NCBI GenBank assembly: GCA_020639075.1
Contig: JACKHI010000002.1
Span: 620,001-684,000 of the forward strand
DNA from: Phycisphaerales bacterium
GTDB taxonomy: Bacteria > Planctomycetota > Phycisphaerae > UBA1845 > UTPLA1
Reading direction: 5' to 3'
DNA: 64,000 nucleotides
In this document: positions 43,619 to 51,757 of the stretch, piece after piece
How the letters are laid out: the number at the start of each line of letters is the position of its first letter
Position numbering within the stretch: the first letter of the stretch is position 1
Translations under genes and position numbers: made by a program
The notes under the pieces: generated by a model
Database searches by the model: none
The model's input: only the letters and a program-made list of their open reading frames with translations
What the model was told of the DNA's origin: nothing

Positions 43619-44659
43619 ATGACCATCTATCCTGTCGATCTTTCCAGCGATACCCAGACGCGACCCACGCCGGCCATGCGCCAGGCGATCGCCAACGCCG
43701 TCGTGGGCGACGAACAGAAGCGCGAGGACCCGACAGTCAACAGGTTGCAGGAAATGACGGCCGAACTGTGCGGCAAGGAAGCGGCGCTCTTTCTGCCGAC
43801 GGGGACGATGTGCAACCTGATCGCCCACTTCATCCACTGTCGCGCCGGCGACGAGATTATTCTGGATGTGTCGTACCATCCGGTGAACTTCGAGGGGGCG
43901 GGGCCTTCGCTGCATTCGCGCGCCGCCATGCGATTCACGAATTCGCCCACGGGCATCTTCTCCGGCGCGGATGTCGACGCGCTGGTGCGCCCCAAGGATC
44001 CGCATTTTCCGACATCGCGACTTGTCTGCATCGAGAACACAGTCAACCTGCGCGGCGGGCGCGTCTGGCCGATGGCGGCGATCCGCGATGTCACGTCGGC
44101 CGCGCGCCGGCACGGTCTGGCGACGCACATGGACGGCGCGCGGTTGATGAACGCCGTCGTCGCCTCCGGCGTGAAGGCGGCGGAGATCTGCGCGCCGTTC
44201 GATTCGACGTGGATCGACTTGAGCAAGGGGCTCGGCTGTCCGGTCGGCGGCGTACTTGTCGGGTCGAAGGCATTCATCGAACAGGCGTGGCGTTGGAAGC
44301 ACTCGTTCGGCGGGGCGATGCGCCAGGCGGGCATCATCGCGGCGGCCGGTGTGTACGCGCTGGAGCACAACATCGAACGACTCGCCGAAGACCATGCGAA
44401 GGCGAAGGCGCTCGCGACGGGACTCGCCGACATCCGTGGTATCGAAGTGGATGCAGCGAGCGTCGAGTCGAACATCGTCGTCTTCGACATCGCTGGGACG
44501 GGCGTCGATCGCGCGACTTTCCTCGATCGCGTCATCAGGCACGGCGTGCGGTTCAGTCCGCTGATGAAGGCGACGGAGCTGCGGGCAGTGACGCATCTGG
44601 ACATACCGGCGGACGGCGTCGAGCGGGCGCTGGCGGCGGTGCGCGAGGCGGTGATGTAG
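43619..44659 (+). CDS. low-specificity threonine aldolase
   Basis: 346 aa. PLP enzyme of the GLY1/LtaE family, splitting L-threonine or L-allo-threonine to glycine and acetaldehyde. It has the N-terminal DLSSDTQTRPTPAMRQAIANA...GDEQKREDPTVNRLQ, substrate-site LFLPTGTMCNL, TVNLRGGRVWP, the PLP-contacting HMDGARLMNAVVASG, and the Lys for the Schiff base in WIDLSKGLGCPVGGVLVG. Starts at ATG 43619 with AAGGG ~9 nt upstream. Single gene. Confidence 0.92.
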   Translation: MTIYPVDLSSDTQTRPTPAMRQAIANAVVGDEQKREDPTVNRLQEMTAELCGKEAALFLPTGTMCNLIAHFIHCRAGDEIILDVSYHPVNFEGAGPSLHSRAAMRFTNSPTGIFSGADVDALVRPKDPHFPTSRLVCIENTVNLRGGRVWPMAAIRDVTSAARRHGLATHMDGARLMNAVVASGVKAAEICAPFDSTWIDLSKGLGCPVGGVLVGSKAFIEQAWRWKHSFGGAMRQAGIIAAAGVYALEHNIERLAEDHAKAKALATGLADIRGIEVDAASVESNIVVFDIAGTGVDRATFLDRVIRHGVRFSPLMKATELRAVTHLDIPADGVERALAAVREAVM

Positions 44660-44671
44660 CGGGGAGAGGGG

Positions 44672-44742
44672 CCGAGGATTCGAGGGACCAAGGGTTTGAG
44701 GGATCCAGGATCCGAGGGGCCAAGGGATCGAGGGACCAAGGG
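44672..44742. repeat. GAGGGACCAAGGG short tandem tract
   Basis: Imperfect 7-8-bp units (GAGGGACCAAGGG, GAGGGATCCAGGATCC). It is the reverse-complement type of the tracts at 18421 and 51610. It begins about 12 bp after the threonine aldolase stop. Confidence 0.6.
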
Positions 44743-45097
44743 GGGCGGGGTTCCTGACTTGATGCATTTGTGAGCGAGTGGGCGGGCCGACGTGGTGTTT
44801 TGGGGGCGTTGATCGTGATTTGTCTACTCCGTCTAGTTTGCACTGATACCGGTTTTTGGTAAGTCCTTTGCGCGTTTGGTATTGCGGGTATTTTCGGCGG
44901 GATTCTTCATTTTCGCCCCCCTGCAAATTGGCGCAAATTGTGCAAAATCTGTGTGGGGTTTGGTGGTGGGGTATTCGGTTGGTTGATGGATGCGTCACGC
45001 AGGTATGCGTGATCGGCGCTTTGGGTGGGAGGGGCCGGCGAGCTGGTTGATGCGGCCTTTGCGAGGGGCGTCTATTTGTAACGCCCTTACAGGGCTA

Positions 45098-45190
45098 AGT
45101 GCGCGGTGGGGCTGGGGACCCGGGGTTGCGCTCGGTCGCGTTGCGATTTTTGCTGACCCCCGGGCTGACTTGTGTCACGCCGTTGGCGTG
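45098..45190. repeat. ~95-bp dispersed repeat, copy A
   Basis: Begins GCGCGGTGGGGCTGGGGACC and ends TGTGTCACGCCGTTGGCGTG. Related copies lie at 46697-46795 and 47338-47435. Its end can fold as CACGCC-GTT-GGCGTG. Confidence 0.65.
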
Positions 45191-45340
45191 GAGGGGGGAG
45201 GTATTCTTGTGCACCGATGCGGGCAAGCGTTGAGGGTGTTCGATCAGTTTCTCTGCGCCCTGTGCACTGGCGGACAAGCCGGAGGCTGTCCGGGAATTGT
45301 GTCGCCCTTTCAGGGCTAAACCCGAGGCAAAAAACGCTAA

Positions 45341-45412
45341 CCACGGGTTGCGCTCCGACCGCTACGCGGTCTTCGCTCCACCCGTGGCTAAAAACCGTCG
45401 CTCCTTCGGAGC
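45341..45412. repeat. double hairpin (cruciform-type) element
   Basis: CCACGGGT (45341) pairs with ACCCGTGG (45380), and inside it GACCGC pairs with GCGGTC. A second hairpin GCTCC-TTC-GGAGC follows at 45400. There is no nearby gene end, so it is not a simple terminator. Confidence 0.6.
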
Positions 45413-45581
45413 TGTTTTGGCCTTGGAAACACTGACGTTTTCGACGGTTGTGCAATTCGGAAATTCTCTTTTGAATTCCCGGAGAGCCTCGGACAAGCCG
45501 GCCAGTGGCACCCGCGGGATATGCCGGCATGCCGGTGTGTGTGCGGCACCCTGCTACGGTAATGGGATCCACCGACGGCGA

Positions 45582-46079
45582 TTAATCCGACATTATTTCG
45601 TAGACAAACCAGCCGACGGCGATGGCGGCGACGATGATCGCCGTTGTTATTTTGATGCGACGCCGCCGTTTCCGCCGCGCGCGGCTGGCCGCCATGCGGG
45701 TCGCTCGTTCGAAGATGCGATCCATGCGATCAAACGCAGGAATGACTTGCGCCAAGTGCCGTTCCAAGGGCTCGCGCAGGCTGGGATGTTGCCGCTCCGG
45801 TCGGAAGCCCGGCCAATTCGGCGCGGCTTTCTTCACTTCGTTCCACACATCCGCCAAATCCGCGCGCGGTTCGCCGAGAATCAGCGACGATCGGTATGCA
45901 GCAAGTCGCTTAATCACGGTGCAGACGAGCATTGTCGTCTCCGCCGCCTCGTCGAGAAGCACCATGCCTTCATCGGACCAGACGAGCGCCCCCGACAACC
46001 ACTCAAAGGTCCGCTGAGCATTGGGGTCGTACTCGAGTGAACGAATGATCTCGATGACATGTGGGTGGAGGGTGGTCAT
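45582..46079 (-). CDS. hypothetical tail-anchored protein
   Basis: 165 aa. N-terminal soluble part predicted helical (HVIEIIRSLEYDPNAQRTFEWLSGALVWSDEGMVLLDEAAETTMLVCTVIKRLAAYRSSLI). A strongly basic stretch (RARRKRRRRIKI) precedes a C-terminal membrane helix (TTAIIVAAIAVGWFVYEI), giving a tail-anchored or inside-out topology. No known motif. It is followed by the repeat-rich region, with no operon partner. Confidence 0.62.
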   Translation of the reverse strand: MTTLHPHVIEIIRSLEYDPNAQRTFEWLSGALVWSDEGMVLLDEAAETTMLVCTVIKRLAAYRSSLILGEPRADLADVWNEVKKAAPNWPGFRPERQHPSLREPLERHLAQVIPAFDRMDRIFERATRMAASRARRKRRRRIKITTAIIVAAIAVGWFVYEIMSD

Positions 46080-46133
46080 GTTGGGTGTTTGTGCGCGTTG
46101 CCAGTTTCGCGAATGGCGCCGCCGAGTGATTCG

Positions 46134-46463
46134 TCAGTGAGGGTCGCTGTCGGTGTGCGGGATCTCGTCAAGAATTGGTGGTTCTTCGTTCGTTGTTTCG
46201 TGGATGCTCTCGACGATGCGGCGTTTGCCTCGGCCGTTGCAGGCTGGACAGTCGCGATTGGATGCACGCCCGATGAGGATGGATGCAACGAATGCGACGA
46301 AGAGACCGCCGCCGAGCAGCCATCCGGAGTTCGCAGCGGCGCCGAACAGACTTATGACGATTGCTATGAGTAGGAACCATTGGTAGCGCGGTATGTCGGA
46401 TCGGTCGATCTTGCGGCCGTAGCATTGTTCGCAAGTGCGGATGATGTTTCGCTGCGTTGCCAT
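46134..46463 (-). CDS. two-helix membrane protein with DnaJ-like Cys motifs, paralogue 1
   Basis: 109 aa, ATG 9 nt after GGAG. N-terminal CEQC (MATQRNIIRTCEQCYGRK), two membrane helices (~29-47 and ~49-66, WFLLIAIVISLFGAAA and GGGLFVAFVASILIG), then CPACNGRGKRRIVESIHE, a CxxCxGxGKR motif as in the zinc domain of DnaJ. The two CxxC pairs flank the membrane segment and could share a zinc ion. It closely resembles the protein at 46874 (MATQRNIIRTC/MAIQRIIIRTC; RYQWF; C-x-x-C-x-G-x-GKRR). It is one half of a local duplication. Confidence 0.72.
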   Translation of the reverse strand: MATQRNIIRTCEQCYGRKIDRSDIPRYQWFLLIAIVISLFGAAANSGWLLGGGLFVAFVASILIGRASNRDCPACNGRGKRRIVESIHETTNEEPPILDEIPHTDSDPH

Positions 46464-46873
46464 GATTCCGTTCTCCAATTTGCCATAGGAATTCGGCCCG
46501 GCACCAGTTGGCGGCATCATACAGCGAATTCTGTTGCGGCGCAAATGGGGCTTGGGGCGTGGACCCGGGCAGCAGAGGAATAGTCTGTCGAGGAACTCTT
46601 GAAACTGCCGGGTTTTGAGACGCAGAGCGCCAACGTCGGCGCCATTCACTTGCTTTCCGCCTGGTGGAACGTTGTAACGCACATTCGGTGCATACTGTGC
46701 GGTGGCGCGGTGGACCCGGAGTTGCGCGTCGATCGCGGTGCGATCGCTGGCCGAGACCGGTCTGTCTTGTGTCACGCCGTTGGCGTGGACAGGTGACACG
46801 GTGTTGGCGTGAGGTGTGATTGGCGTCGTTATTGTCGCGCCCCCACGGCTGAAGCCGCGGGCCACCCGGCCGT
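46464..46873. other. intergenic region holding dispersed repeat copy B
   Basis: 410 bp between the two paralogues, including repeat copy B at 46697-46795. A longer open frame on the minus strand runs through but is caused by the repeat. Nothing else recognised. Confidence 0.5.
46697..46795. repeat. ~95-bp dispersed repeat, copy B
   Basis: Shares GCGCGGTGG, GACCCGG, GAGACCGG and TGTGTCACGCCGTTGGCGTG in order with copies A and C. It lies 234 bp upstream of paralogue 1. Confidence 0.65.
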
Positions 46874-47215
46874 TTATGTCACCCCCGGATCGGTGCGGGG
46901 GGGCTCGGGCGATTGCTCGTGGCTGAATGCGCTGTCGTCTGTGCCTCTCTCGTAGGTGTTTTCAATGACCCGCCGCTTGCCGTCACCATCGCAGACGCGG
47001 CAGGGCTTAATGAGTGAATAGAACATCAGGATCGCGGAGACGATGCTGATGATGATGCCGGTTGCGGTAAGAACCCTCGCACGGGCAGACGAATCGTAGG
47101 ACGCTATGATGACGCCGATCACAATGAACCATTGATAGCGCGAAAAGTTCGATGGGTCCTTCTTGGTTCCCATGCAGTGGTCGCAGGTCCGGATGATAAT
47201 TCGCTGGATGGCCAT
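46874..47215 (-). CDS. two-helix membrane protein with DnaJ-like Cys motifs, paralogue 2
   Basis: 113 aa, ATG after AAGGAGAAAGGAATC. Same layout as the gene at 46134: CDHC near the N-terminus, RYQWFIVIGVIIASY and a second helix (ATGIIISIVSAILMFYSLI), then CRVCDGDGKRRVIENTYE. The C-terminal tail is acidic and Pro-rich and differs from paralogue 1. Both genes are preceded by a copy of the same ~95-bp repeat, so the unit gene-plus-repeat was duplicated. Function unknown; membrane zinc-binding is inferred. Confidence 0.72.
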   Translation of the reverse strand: MAIQRIIIRTCDHCMGTKKDPSNFSRYQWFIVIGVIIASYDSSARARVLTATGIIISIVSAILMFYSLIKPCRVCDGDGKRRVIENTYERGTDDSAFSHEQSPEPPRTDPGVT

Positions 47216-47337
47216 GATTCCTTTCTCCTTTGCCGAGTGGCATTCGTGTGTCGATTCCGCCACGTAATATAATGGCGACCGCAATGCGGGGCCTTTGGCG
47301 CGGGGCATTTCTTTTCGGTGCGCCGAATCACTCAAAG

Positions 47338-47435
47338 CGCGGTGGGGCGGTTACGCTGGGGTTTGCGCGTCGATGGCGGAGCGATCGTCGTCTGAGACCG
47401 GGCTTTCCTGTGTCACGCCTTCAGCGTGAAGATTC
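47338..47435. repeat. ~95-bp dispersed repeat, copy C
   Basis: Matches copies A and B in order (GCGCGGTGGGGCGG..., GAGACCGGGC, TGTGTCACGCC...GCGTG). It lies 123 bp upstream of paralogue 2. Confidence 0.65.
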
Positions 47436-47573
47436 GACGGCGCGGCGTTGACCCGTGTCGGCGGCGCGATTCCTGCCGTCCGGATATGGCGATGCCAATA
47501 AGGTGGCACGGCGACGCGCAATTGCGGCGCGGGTTCCGGCAGTCGGATCGCGATGTTGCAACCTTGCGCCGTT

Positions 47574-47882
47574 GCGCCGTAGCCTTGTGACGCTGCGCCG
47601 CAAGGTTGGAGCAGAGCGCCAGAAGGTTGCGACGCAGCGCCGGAAGGCTGGAGCGCGGCGTCGGAACCCTGGGGCGGAGCGCTCCAAGGTTGTGGCGCAG
47701 CACCGCAAGGTTGAAGCAGAGCGCCGCAACCTTGCAATGCCGCGCCGCAAGGCTGCGGCGCTCCGCTGCATGGACGCGGCGCTCAGGCGCATGGATCCAG
47801 CGCTCCGGCGCGTGGATGCTGCGCACTGCCGCATGGACGCGGGACTCCGGCGCATGGACGCGGTGCTCTGCTGTATGGACGG
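47574..47882. repeat. degenerate 21-bp tandem repeat, ~15 units
   Basis: About nine units of type GCGCCGCAAGGTTG+7 followed by about six of type GCATGGACGCGGCGCTC+4, all exactly 21 bp, so reading frames persist. It translates to heptad patterns in several frames (for example ALRRMDP, VHAPERR). It is uncertain whether it is coding. Confidence 0.75.
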
Positions 47883-48212
47883 TTTGTCGCACCGGGTTGC
47901 CGCAGAAACTGCGCCGGGCCTGGCACAGGGTCCGCGGAGCTCGCCTGGGATGGTGGTTCCGCCTCTACCGTCACCAGACGCGGAGAGCTCCTGCGCCAAT
48001 GTCCCTGTCCGGGGGGCACCTGCCGCGATTCGCTCGAATTTGCGGGAATCCCGGATAATACCCGCGAAATCACGTGGTTTCGGGGGCAGATCGGAGGGGC
48101 ATCGGGGTACGTCTTCCTGAAGTTTGTTTGAATCATCGTGCCGACTGACCGCGGGGTGTGGTCGGGGATGCGTCGGTTTGCGATGAGATTCAACCAGCGA
48201 GAGGAAGTGCAG

Positions 48213-49514
48213 ATGCCTTGTTTGATCGTGTCGTCCCGTCGTTCGAGTTCGCAGCGGCCGGCGAAGTTCATCTTGACGGTGCTTGTCATTGGGATCTCAG
48301 CGGGGACGAGTTGCCCCGATATGTCGATGGAAAACTCGCGCCATAGCTTCGTCAGCCTGCTGTCGTCGCCGCCGGTCGAGTTCGCTTCTTCGCCGATAAT
48401 GGCTAGTTTGCACAACGATGCGTCGGCCGTCGCGACGCATCGGCTGCCGATTCAATCGGGGGATCTTGACGGCGACGGCCACGTCGATCTGTTCGCGGCG
48501 CTGAACAACTCTACGTCCGTGGGCGTCGCCTTCGGCGCGGGGGACGGCAGTTTCGCACAGGCGGCGCCGCAGGCCGGGGCGACTTATGACCAGGCGGGCT
48601 TCGGCGACTTCGACGGCGATGACCTGATGGACATCGTCGTGAAGGCGTTTGGCGACAGCGACAAAATCCAGACGCTGCTGCAGCAGGCCGGACGGATGTT
48701 TGATGCGCAGTCGAGCAAGTCGGTCCCGGCGGTCGGCGAACGGGTCTTTCCGGCGCGGGATTTTGACGGCGACGATGTGCCCGATCTGATGTACCTCGAC
48801 CCCTTCGAGAGCGGGGGTCTCGAACTGGTGCAGTTCCAGTTCTCCCGCGGCAAGGGAGACGGGACCTTTCTACAGCCGACGCCCTTTGCCACATTCAATC
48901 GTACGTCGGCGTCGGTCGATGGCGAGTTGGGGCCGATTGCGCTCGGCGACTTCAACGGCGACGGTCTTCTGGACTTCGTGCTTGTATACAACAGCCCGGC
49001 GCCGGAAGTCGTGATCGGGATCGCCAAGACGATGGGTGCGGGCGTGGAGAACTTTCTCGTGACGCGCCATGACTATGGCAACGTCGCGACGGCCATCACC
49101 AGCGATCTGAATCAGGATGGTCTGGCCGATCTCATTCTCCAGGAGCTTCGCGAGGATGGTGCGACGACGGGCGGTGAATTCGTGCACATATTTTATCGAT
49201 CGGCGGAGGGGGGATTCAGCGGCGGCGTCATCGAACCGAGTGAATTGCCGCGCGCCATCGCCGTCGGTCAACTGACGGACGACGCATTCCCCGACATCGT
49301 CATCATGACGGGCAGCGATGCCGCGACGCCCGGACCGCTCGCTATTTATGTCAACCGCGGGGATGAGACGTATTCCGTCGAGCAGACGCTGGATGTGAGC
49401 GCTCTTGCGTCGGCGTTTCTGCCGTTGATCGTGGACACGAATGAAGACGGCAAGGCGGACATCGTCGTCGGCGATGCGTCGAATCGGAATGTCGCGGTTT
49501 TTCTTCAGCAGTAG
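48213..49514 (+). CDS. FG-GAP/VCBS-repeat lipoprotein
   Basis: 433 aa, ATG 7 nt after GAGAGGAAG. Signal peptide with a lipobox-like GISAGTSC (Cys ~31). Repeated FG-GAP/VCBS units with Ca-binding loops of the D-x-DGDG-x-x-D type: SGDLDGDGHVDLFAAL, FGDFDGDDLMDIVVKA, ARDFDGDDVPDLMYLD, LGDFNGDGLLDFVLVY, TSDLNQDGLADLILQE and VDTNEDGKADIVVGD. These form a beta-propeller, as in integrin-alpha-like and many planctomycete surface proteins. Ca2+-dependent binding is likely. Ligand unknown. Confidence 0.88.
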   Translation: MPCLIVSSRRSSSQRPAKFILTVLVIGISAGTSCPDMSMENSRHSFVSLLSSPPVEFASSPIMASLHNDASAVATHRLPIQSGDLDGDGHVDLFAALNNSTSVGVAFGAGDGSFAQAAPQAGATYDQAGFGDFDGDDLMDIVVKAFGDSDKIQTLLQQAGRMFDAQSSKSVPAVGERVFPARDFDGDDVPDLMYLDPFESGGLELVQFQFSRGKGDGTFLQPTPFATFNRTSASVDGELGPIALGDFNGDGLLDFVLVYNSPAPEVVIGIAKTMGAGVENFLVTRHDYGNVATAITSDLNQDGLADLILQELREDGATTGGEFVHIFYRSAEGGFSGGVIEPSELPRAIAVGQLTDDAFPDIVIMTGSDAATPGPLAIYVNRGDETYSVEQTLDVSALASAFLPLIVDTNEDGKADIVVGDASNRNVAVFLQQ

Positions 49515-49556
49515 CGATGCCGTGCGGAACCGCCGGGTTGGATTCGTGTTCGACTT

Positions 49557-50882
49557 CTACAACAACGTTCCGCTCAATATCAGCGCGGCGATCGTGAAGT
49601 AGATGATGAGTCCCGTCACGTCGACGAGCGTGGCGACGAAGGGGGCGGAGCTTGTTGCCGGGTCGAAGCCGAGGCGGCGCAGGAGGAAGGGGAGCATGCT
49701 GCCGGTCAGCGTGCCGAACATGACGACCCCGATGAGGCTCAGCCAGACGGTCGCGGCGATCTGCATGTAGTGTTCGCCGTAGTTGAAGATGCCCATCCGC
49801 TGCCAGAGCACGACGCGCAGGAAGCCGAGTGCGCCGAGGCCCGCGCCGAGCGCGGCGCCCGTGCGCAGTTCAGAGAAGAGCACGCGAAACCAGTCGCGCA
49901 GGCGCAGCTCCTCCAGTGCGAGCGAGCGGACGATCAGCGTCGCCGCCTGGGAGCCGGAGTTGCCCCCGCTGCTGATGATCAACGGGATGAACATCGCGAG
50001 GACGACAGTTTTCGCGATCTCGTCTTCGAAGTGGCCCATCGCCGTTGCCGTCAGCATCTCGCCGAGGAACAGCACGCTGAGCCAGCCGCCGCGTTTCTTC
50101 AGCATGGAGAGGAATCCGACGTCGAGGTACGGGGCGCCGAGGGCTTCGCTACCGCCGAGCTTGTGGATGTCTTCCGTCGCCTCTTCGCGAATGACGTCGA
50201 CGATGTCGTCGACCGTGACGATGCCGCGCATGCGGCCATGTTCGTCAAGGACGGGGACTGCGAGCAGGTCGTGCTGTTCGATGAGTCGGGCGACGTCTTC
50301 CTGGTCCGTCGATTCAGTGACGCTGACGGGCTCCTTGTTCATGACGTCGGCGACAATAGTGTCGGGATGTGCGGCGAAGAGTTCGCGCAGGGACATGACG
50401 CCCTTGAGGTGCTGGCCGGCGTCGAGCACGAATATGTAATAGAGCGTCTCGGGATTGGTGCGCGTCTGCTGGCGGACGTAGCGAACCGCGACATCGGCCG
50501 AAACATCGGGACGCACGCGGACGAAGCGCGGGCTCATGAGTCCACCGGCGGCGTCTTCTTCGTAGGCGAGCAGTGCGTCCACTTCGCGGCGGGTGCCTTC
50601 ATCGAGCATCGCGCGGAGGCGGGCGCGATGTTCCGGTTCGATGGCCTGAAGGACGTCGGCGGCGTCGTCGGGTGCGAGGAAGCGCATCCACATGGAGGCC
50701 TTGGCATGCGGCAGGTGCTGGAGGATGGCGGATTGATCGGACGGGGGCAGTGAGGAAAAGAAACTCTCGGCGTCGTCATCGACGAGAAGTGCAAAGCCCT
50801 CGGCCCGCTCCTCGTCGACGAGAATGGGCCAGATGTCGCGAAGACCCTCGCCGTTTAGCGGATCGGTGATGCGTGCCGTCAT
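49557..50882 (-). CDS. mgtE: magnesium transporter MgtE
   Basis: 441 aa from the ATG at 50882. Cytoplasmic N domain (MgtE_N superhelical: AEGFALLVDDDAESFFSSLPPSDQSAILQHLPHAKASMWMRFLAPDDAADVLQ), two CBS domains (~140-260; MNKEPVSVTESTDQEDVARLI, VPVLDEHGRMRGIVTVDDI), then five membrane helices with the signature GGNSGSQAATLIVRSLA. It takes up Mg2+, gated by Mg2+ binding at the N and CBS domains. No M-box riboswitch could be seen in the 183-bp leader. Confidence 0.95.
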   Translation of the reverse strand: MTARITDPLNGEGLRDIWPILVDEERAEGFALLVDDDAESFFSSLPPSDQSAILQHLPHAKASMWMRFLAPDDAADVLQAIEPEHRARLRAMLDEGTRREVDALLAYEEDAAGGLMSPRFVRVRPDVSADVAVRYVRQQTRTNPETLYYIFVLDAGQHLKGVMSLRELFAAHPDTIVADVMNKEPVSVTESTDQEDVARLIEQHDLLAVPVLDEHGRMRGIVTVDDIVDVIREEATEDIHKLGGSEALGAPYLDVGFLSMLKKRGGWLSVLFLGEMLTATAMGHFEDEIAKTVVLAMFIPLIISSGGNSGSQAATLIVRSLALEELRLRDWFRVLFSELRTGAALGAGLGALGFLRVVLWQRMGIFNYGEHYMQIAATVWLSLIGVVMFGTLTGSMLPFLLRRLGFDPATSSAPFVATLVDVTGLIIYFTIAALILSGTLL

Positions 50883-51065
50883 GATCGATGGTTCCTTGCC
50901 GAGCGTTCTGCGTGCGTCCCGCGAACCCGCGTCGTGTGACGCAGTCATTCAATCTGAGTTGCCGCGCGTTGCCAAGGGGCCGTCGTGTGCAGCCTTTTGC
51001 ATTCCGGCGCCGATGCCCCTACGCTCCTGACGATTGGAGCATAGGATCGTATTCGGGAAGACGTC

Positions 51066-51455
51066 ATGATTCGAAATGCAGTTGAGGGAATGGGATCGTT
51101 GAACGTCCTCGGCGGTCCGCTGGCGACGTGCAGCAAGTCGCCGATGACGGGCTTCTTCCGCGACGGCTGCTGCAACACGGGGCCGGAGGATCTGGGCGTG
51201 CATACGGTGTGCGTGGAGATGACGGCGGAATTCCTCGCCTTCAGCAAGTCGCGCGGGAATGATCTTTCTACGCCGAACCCTCAGTTCGGCTTTAAGGGTC
51301 TGAAGCCGGGGGATCGCTGGTGCCTGTGCGCGGCCCGCTGGGCGGAAGCGCTGGCGGCCGGGGCGGCGCCGAAGGTGAATCTGGAGGCGACTCACGAGGC
51401 GACGCTGGCGTATGTGACTTTGGAGCAGCTGCAGCAGTTTGCGGTTGAGGGGTAG
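51066..51455 (+). CDS. DUF2237 family protein
   Basis: 129 aa; the ATG at 51090 (MGSLNVLGGPLATC) is an alternative start closer to the family's usual N-terminus. Conserved core NVLGGPLATCSKSPMTGFFRDGCCNTGPEDLGVHTVCVEMTAEFLAFSKSRGNDLSTPNPQFGFKGLKPGDRWCLCAARW: several conserved Cys and the GDRWCLCA motif. The family is small, widespread and unassigned; plausible but unproven metal or redox binding through the Cys residues. Isolated gene between mgtE and ugd. Confidence 0.88.
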   Translation: MIRNAVEGMGSLNVLGGPLATCSKSPMTGFFRDGCCNTGPEDLGVHTVCVEMTAEFLAFSKSRGNDLSTPNPQFGFKGLKPGDRWCLCAARWAEALAAGAAPKVNLEATHEATLAYVTLEQLQQFAVEG

Positions 51456-51757
51456 GGATCGAGGGGCTGTGCGTGCCGCGGCATCGTGCCTCGACGACGG
51501 CGCTGGCTACGGATATGGCACGACCATCAATAACCGCTCGCTTTTCCGCCGTGTCGGCAATCAGCTGTTATTGATTCGTCATTCAATTCTGCATCGGCGG
51601 GACGCCGATGCCCCCACTCGATCCCTGGATCCCTCGAATCCTCGGTCCCTTCCCCCGGTCGATGTCGATTTATTCTCCGATCGGCGTAAACTGCTGCCAA
51701 AACGACAGGCCGCCGATCGACTGTGGGTCGGCGTCGCCTCGCATGGGAGCCAGTTGA
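51456..51757. other. intergenic region upstream of ugd
   Basis: 302 bp. It contains a GGATCCCT-type tract (51610-51653) and presumably the promoter of the ugd operon. No gene. Confidence 0.45.
51610..51653. repeat. GGATCCCT/GGTCCCT short tandem tract
   Basis: Units such as CGATCCCTGGATCCCTCG and CTCGGTCCCTTCC, same orientation as the tract at 18421. Confidence 0.6.

Larger units (their letters stand above)
44660..45581. other. repeat-rich intergenic region
   Basis: 922 bp without a supported gene. It holds a GGGATC-type heptamer tract (44672-44742), one copy of a ~95-bp dispersed repeat (45098-45190) and long hairpins (45341-45412). Open frames are shadows of the repeats. An AT-richer segment lies at 44820-44960. 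Confidence 0.55.
47216..48212. other. intergenic region with dispersed repeat C and a 21-bp tandem array
   Basis: 997 bp. It contains repeat copy C (47338-47435) and a 21-bp tandem array (47574-47882). Several frames on both strands are open through the array, but none has a convincing start or domain. A GAGAGGAAG ribosome binding site at ~48200 belongs to the next gene. Confidence 0.5.

Noticed and set aside
44672..47882. CRISPR array
   Set aside because: Repeat units are too short or too degenerate, with no equal-length unique spacers and no cas genes.
47421..48120. Long open frames through the 21-bp array
   Set aside because: Both strands are open because the repeat length is a multiple of three and GC-rich; no frame is preferred by start or composition.
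49557..51065. M-box riboswitch before mgtE
   Set aside because: The leader of 183 bp shows no recognisable M-box core by eye.
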